This document shows, piece by piece, positions 5,562 through 9,768 of a DNA stretch of 9,768 nt. This stretch comes from CAYTCZ01 sp964436315 (GTDB lineage: Bacteria; Actinomycetota; Thermoleophilia; Gaiellales; Gaiellaceae). Position 1 is the stretch's first letter, and every line of letters starts with the position of its first letter. The DNA is taken from assembly GCA_964436315.1 (NCBI GenBank), contig CAYTCZ010000137.1, forward strand, positions 1 through 9,768, given 5' to 3'. Both the position numbers and the translations under genes were made by a program. The notes under the pieces were generated by a model. That model made no database searches. It was not told where the DNA came from and saw only the letters and a list, made by a program, of their open reading frames with translations.

Positions 5562-6662
5562 CTAGGGGGTCGGTCGGTCGCTGTAGACCAGACGCCGGCC
5601 GATGAGGTCGAGGGTTACCCTTCCACCGGGCCCCGCGAGTAGCGAACGAAACACACTGTATCCGTCGAGGATCGCCTTTTCCCATTGCCAAAGAGGCACC
5701 GATTCGACCTCAAATCCTGCGGTAAACTCCTGAATGGTCTTCAGCAGATCAAAGTCGAGATGGCCAAGGTCCTCAAAAAACCTAAGCTGCTTCGCACGAC
5801 TGAAAACGATCGCTGATATAGCCTCCTCAATGATTCCCGCACGCGCCCCATCTTGACCCTCGTCAATCTTCGGCTGGCTCTTCCGCTTGGTCCGCATCAG
5901 CGACCGCACTACCGGCGACCACCCAAGATGCACCGCGTATGCGAAATGGAAGATGTCATGGAACCGATATCCATCTGGGTCCTCAATGTTATCGGTTAGG
6001 CGGTCTCCAAAGTTTATACCGTTGCACCTAAGAATCACCACGCTCCTGTAGCTGAGCGATCGCTCAATGAACTCGATTTCAAGGTGTCTTGGTAGCTGCT
6101 CCTCCACGGGTGAACCTTCATCGAACAGCGGAAGATAGCTCCTAGTCTCGGGCCATCGGCCGCGCGTCTTTGCCAGGTTCGCGTCGGCCGCTTCCTGCAA
6201 GTCGATCTTGGCATCCCGGCTCAATGCCGACAGCAGTTTCCACGTTCGGTGAAGCGTCTCGCGCACTTCCTCGTCGTTCTTTGATTTGATGGCTCCAAGC
6301 ACCATCCCAACCGCGGTGCCGAACTCAAGGTGGTCGGCCAGCGGCTGCTCGCTGCTGGACTCAGCCGGCAAACCCTCTTGCGCTAAGAGTTCACCAAGCA
6401 GCCCCGGCGCGAGAATTGTGCACAGTCGCGCAAAATACCACAAGAAGTCGCCGACTTCTTCTGTCATACTATCGATGTACTTCGGATAGGCTCGACTATC
6501 TCTTCGCACCTTCTTTAGCTCCGAGACGATACTCCCCGATTCACCAAACAACCCAGCAGCCAAGAGTGCGGCGTGGTCGTCCTTGTCAATGAACCGATCA
6601 GTCTTCGCTGCCTGCGCGCCAAACTTCTGGAGCCAGTTATTGCCCACCTCAAGATTGGTCAC
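5562..6662 (-). CDS. MazG-like nucleotide pyrophosphohydrolase with MazG_C-type C-terminal domain
   Basis: The start is taken as GTG 6662, overlapping the Nmad2 stop by 14 nt; the frame is open to GTG 6743, but that would lie deep inside Nmad2. The product is then 366 aa. The N-terminal MazG-type helical domain has GLFGESGSIVSELKK (about 37-51) and TEEVGDFLWYFARL (67-80), i.e. the ExxD half of the metal site (E69, D72). In the first half, normally ExxE, only E41 is present and position 44 is Ser. The C-terminal half carries YRFHDIFHFAYAVHLGWSPV (232-251), TKRKSQPKIDEGQDGARA and IIEEAISAIVFSRAKQ, the pattern of the MazG_C domain known from DNA-modification gene clusters. MazG enzymes hydrolyse (d)NTPs to monophosphate and pyrophosphate; here a modified nucleotide is a plausible substrate (inference). 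Lower G+C than the flanks suggests transfer. It ends 106 bases from the convergent hypermodification gene. Confidence 0.8.
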   Translation of the reverse strand: MTNLEVGNNWLQKFGAQAAKTDRFIDKDDHAALLAAGLFGESGSIVSELKKVRRDSRAYPKYIDSMTEEVGDFLWYFARLCTILAPGLLGELLAQEGLPAESSSEQPLADHLEFGTAVGMVLGAIKSKNDEEVRETLHRTWKLLSALSRDAKIDLQEAADANLAKTRGRWPETRSYLPLFDEGSPVEEQLPRHLEIEFIERSLSYRSVVILRCNGINFGDRLTDNIEDPDGYRFHDIFHFAYAVHLGWSPVVRSLMRTKRKSQPKIDEGQDGARAGIIEEAISAIVFSRAKQLRFFEDLGHLDFDLLKTIQEFTAGFEVESVPLWQWEKAILDGYSVFRSLLAGPGGRVTLDLIGRRLVYSDRPTP

Positions 6663-7338
6663 TAACGTCGCCCAGCGCGGAGTTCTTGGCTTGCACAGAA
6701 GCGCCAAGCTCTGGTTCGTGGTTGGCGAACTCAAGAGGTTCACCCAAAACGCCCCAGCGATCCATTCGATCTAGCCAGGACTCAAACGCCGACGGGAGTT
6801 CACACGCGAATACTTGATGACCTCTTCCTCCGCAGATGTCTCGCTCCTGATCACCGAATGCTCGAAACTCAGGTGGTATCACTGGGGCGGACCTCCCCCA
6901 GTACGCAAAACGTTCGGAAACGAGAACGCGGTTCACGCTCGTATCGCGTGCAAGATTGTCATCGTTCTCTTTGCCCTCGTCAAAGCTGTGGTGAGAGTCG
7001 CACTGCACCCACTCGCCATTGATATGATGATAGATGTTGTCTCCGTAGACGACCTGCAAACTGCCCGCCAAGTTTGGCCGCTTCTGAAGGAACCTGCTGT
7101 CCTCCCAGTACTCATCGAAGGTCAAAGCTTCGCTCACCTGCATGGCGTAGATGAGGCGACCGTCGTACCCGTATCGAGTCTTCGCACCAGTGCCTACGAT
7201 CCAGTCATCAATCTCCGCGTGCTTTCGAATCATCGGTTTGCAAGTAGCCAGCGTACAAAATCCGAAGAATGGATTCGGAGCAAAGCCAAAATCACGCGCG
7301 ACTACATATGAATATAATATTGAGGGCTTCGACGTCAC
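6649..7338 (-). CDS. Nucleotide modification associated domain 2 (Nmad2) protein
   Basis: The 229-aa product matches Nmad2 over most of its length: ILYSYVVARDFGFAPNPFFG (7-26), TLATCKPMIRKHAEIDDWIV (29-48), YAMQVSEALTFDEYW (64-78), VVYGDNIYHHINGEWVQ (about 96-112), DTSVNRVLVSERFAYWG (132-148) and DICGGRGHQVF (167-177). Nmad2 was named from its occurrence beside DNA-modification genes; its biochemistry is not known to me. The gene is translationally coupled to the downstream MazG-like gene. Its start is unusual: the conserved domain begins at residue 7, the only usable start is GTG 7338, and the first six codons (MTSKPS) plus everything upstream read antisense to a truncated plus-strand gene. 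The native start and promoter were thus probably lost or replaced at an insertion junction. The identification is confident; the start is less so. Confidence 0.85.
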   Translation of the reverse strand: MTSKPSILYSYVVARDFGFAPNPFFGFCTLATCKPMIRKHAEIDDWIVGTGAKTRYGYDGRLIYAMQVSEALTFDEYWEDSRFLQKRPNLAGSLQVVYGDNIYHHINGEWVQCDSHHSFDEGKENDDNLARDTSVNRVLVSERFAYWGRSAPVIPPEFRAFGDQERDICGGRGHQVFACELPSAFESWLDRMDRWGVLGEPLEFANHEPELGASVQAKNSALGDVSDQS

Positions 7339-7468
7339 CGTGCCTGCCGAGTGGGGCTCCGAAGGAGATACCTATGCGCTGTACTTGCTGTTTGACAGCA
7401 GCTCGCCAGGCTGCGACGGGAGCACCCAAGAGAAAGTCGTTGGCTATTACGCCAATTGGGGGCTATAG
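7316..7468 (+). pseudogene. 3' fragment of a truncated gene (probably a secreted protein)
   Basis: A plus-strand frame ending in TAG (7466-7468) becomes clearly protein-like from about 7316: IEGFDVTVPAEWGSEGDTY, then ALYLLFDSSSPGCDGSTQEK, then VVGYYANWGL. Upstream of that the same frame only mirrors the Nmad2 gene. No start codon or ribosome binding site precedes the coding-like part, so this looks like the C-terminal ~50 residues of a gene whose 5' part was removed when the Nmad2-side DNA arrived. It is directly followed by two lipoprotein genes. The family is unknown. Confidence 0.55.
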
Positions 7469-7474
7469 TATGGG

Positions 7475-7756
7475 ATGATTTCCCGGTGGCTGCGATGCCA
7501 TATCTTGTGGGCGGCTCTACTGATGTCCAGTTGCGTGAGTGACACGCCGAGAGAGACCGCCGACGGGGGCAGCAGTTCGGACATGGCCTTGCCAACGGAC
7601 GGCGGGGGGGCAGATCTAAACTCCGCGTGTGCAGCGTCCGGGGAATCCTGCAGAGTGTCGGGAGACTGCTGTGGGGCCCTTCGCTGCATCGTGGAGGAGC
7701 TGGATGGAGGTGAGGTCGATGCGTTTGGTGCTCCCTTTCGGTCCCGCTGCCAGTAG
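7475..7756 (+). CDS. Small Cys-rich putative lipoprotein
   Basis: The product has 93 aa. The N-terminus MISRWLRCHILWAALLMSSC is a short basic and hydrophobic signal ending in a lipobox-like LMSSC, which would make Cys20 the lipidated residue. A low-complexity linker (TADGGSSSDMALPTDGGG) leads to a Cys-rich module (ACAASGESCRVSGDCCGALR, then a final RSRCQ) with the spacing C-x6-C-x5-CC-x4-C, like small disulfide-knot modules. Such lipoproteins are common in myxobacteria. It follows the truncated gene by 6 bases and overlaps the next lipoprotein gene by 38 nt. The function is unknown; an envelope location is inferred. Confidence 0.7.
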   Translation: MISRWLRCHILWAALLMSSCVSDTPRETADGGSSSDMALPTDGGGADLNSACAASGESCRVSGDCCGALRCIVEELDGGEVDAFGAPFRSRCQ

Positions 7757-8144
7757 GTCGCTCTGCATCGTGGTGGCGGCGCTATTGATGAGCTGCCCAC
7801 GTTCTCACCGTTCGGAGGCGGACATGGGGAGAGCTCATCGCAGCTGCTCAGTCGAAACCGAATCTGACTGTCTAGAGAGGGGCTGCGAATGGGTCGTGGC
7901 AGCGCCCGCGGTATGCCACTTGGACGAGCGTGGCGCTGACTATGCGTGGTCCACTCGGATGCCGCGCGAGTTCTGTGCAGAGAACTGCGCAGCGTCGGAT
8001 TGTTCCAACGCAGCCGACAGGTGCACGGATCTGGCGACAGGGCATCTTGGATTCGCGGCGTGCCCTCCACCCGAGACTACCCCACGCAGTCTAGTCTGCT
8101 TGCCGGAGCGGTGGGATGTTCCCGACTTCTCACGGGAACGGTGA
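7719..8144 (+). CDS. Putative Cys-rich lipoprotein, 141 aa
   Basis: ATG 7719 is chosen because GGAGGTGAGG lies just upstream and the product then begins with a proper signal sequence: MRLVLPFGPAASRSL, hydrophobic CIVVAALLMSC, lipobox LMSC with Cys26 as the lipidated residue. The mature part contains paired Cys motifs (SCSVETESDCLERGCEW, CAENCAASDCSNAADRC) ending in VCLPERWDVPDFSRER. It overlaps the preceding lipoprotein gene by 38 nt in another frame, so the two are probably co-translated. There is no known domain. Confidence 0.65.
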   Translation: MRLVLPFGPAASRSLCIVVAALLMSCPRSHRSEADMGRAHRSCSVETESDCLERGCEWVVAAPAVCHLDERGADYAWSTRMPREFCAENCAASDCSNAADRCTDLATGHLGFAACPPPETTPRSLVCLPERWDVPDFSRER

Positions 8145-8241
8145 TTTCCACGGCTCCTCACTCCGCGGCCCCACGGGGGTTCTCGGGCTGCCCAGGCGCG
8201 CCATGATCGCTCAAGGGAAAGGCCCTGAGCACTCGGTCTAG

Positions 8242-8390
8242 GCGAAGCGCGAGTATGTTGCATGCCACGACCTCCCTCTGACCAGCAGCAGGGAGACCTG
8301 GGCAAAACTGGAATCGGTCAGCCCTGGCGGAGGGTCGCGCTCACCGATGATGGAAGCCGCGGATGGGTTCATGTAGACGCCTTCGACGAC
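8242..8390 (+). pseudogene. Possible frameshifted remnant of an SH3-like secreted-protein gene
   Basis: Two adjacent plus-strand frames read in turn as parts of one SH3-like sequence: frame 1 from 8242 (EYVACHDLPLTSSRETWAKL, then ESV) and, after about 8326, frame 2 (RVALTDDGSRGWVHVDAF). No start codon is evident, frame 1 stops at 8376, and frame 2 runs into the palindrome. This is a weak, pattern-based call. The rest of 8145-8443 holds nothing else I can support except the terminator. Confidence 0.2.
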
Positions 8391-8420
8391 GAAAGGGTGG
8401 CTCCGCGGAGCCACCCTTTC
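8391..8420. terminator. Perfect 30-bp palindrome, bidirectional terminator-like
   Basis: Bases 8391-8405 (GAAAGGGTGGCTCCG) are followed immediately by their exact reverse complement. It lies 23 bases after the stop of the minus-strand gene entering from the right and could end that transcript and any plus-strand transcript of the lipoprotein genes. There is no long T-run beyond the stem. The central 17 bases also occur at 106-122. Confidence 0.65.
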
Positions 8421-8443
8421 GCACATGAGCCAGAGCTACCGCG

Positions 8444-9768
<1,325 letters not shown>

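Noticed and set aside
6663..6743. Upstream GTG start for the MazG-like protein
   Set aside because: It would overlap Nmad2 by 95 bases and the added residues show no family motif.

Overview
The window is GC-rich DNA that looks like an accessory (defence-type) region in a chromosome of a myxobacterium-like bacterium (Myxococcota). That guess rests on three things: the high G+C of the flanking genes; a right-edge gene matching the long CoA-dehydratase/activase-type proteins I associate with deltaproteobacteria and myxobacteria; and small Cys-rich lipoproteins with DGG-type linkers. It is not a proof of taxonomy.

Left part (1-1507): the first codons of a minus-strand gene leave the window at the left edge. 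A palindromic terminator-like element follows. Next is an unrecognised 360-aa plus-strand protein, with a coding-like 3' extension in the same frame beyond its TGA. Positions 1520-2840 (minus strand) hold a two-gene unit: an XRE-type helix-turn-helix protein overlapping by 14 nt a DUF6036-like nucleotidyltransferase, a toxin-antitoxin-like layout. Just upstream are two 16-bp inverted-repeat operators spaced exactly 20 bp apart.

Centre (3459-7338): this is the most interesting part. A stand-alone TIR-domain protein (3459-3995, +) precedes three genes whose families all come from DNA base hypermodification systems. These are an HMUDK-helical/aGPT-PPlase-type protein (4373-5455, +), a MazG pyrophosphohydrolase-like protein with a MazG_C-type C-terminal domain (5562-6662, -) and an Nmad2 protein (6649-7338, -). 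The last two overlap by 14 nt and converge on the first. No hydroxymethyl-dUMP synthase, P-loop kinase or other modification-pathway enzyme is visible. The set could therefore act on foreign or modified nucleotides or DNA rather than build a complete hypermodification pathway. G+C drops visibly across the MazG/Nmad2 genes, which suggests transfer.

Right part (7316-9768): the Nmad2 start codon lies antisense inside what looks like the surviving 3' end of a truncated secreted-protein gene, so the edge of the acquired DNA seems to be near 7312-7335. Two small overlapping lipoprotein genes, a decayed region and a perfect 30-bp palindrome (terminator) follow. Last is the 3' part of a conserved 2-hydroxyacyl-CoA dehydratase/activase-related gene that enters from the right edge on the minus strand. 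The core of the 30-bp palindrome (17 identical bases) also occurs at 106-122, so the same element brackets the whole accessory stretch.
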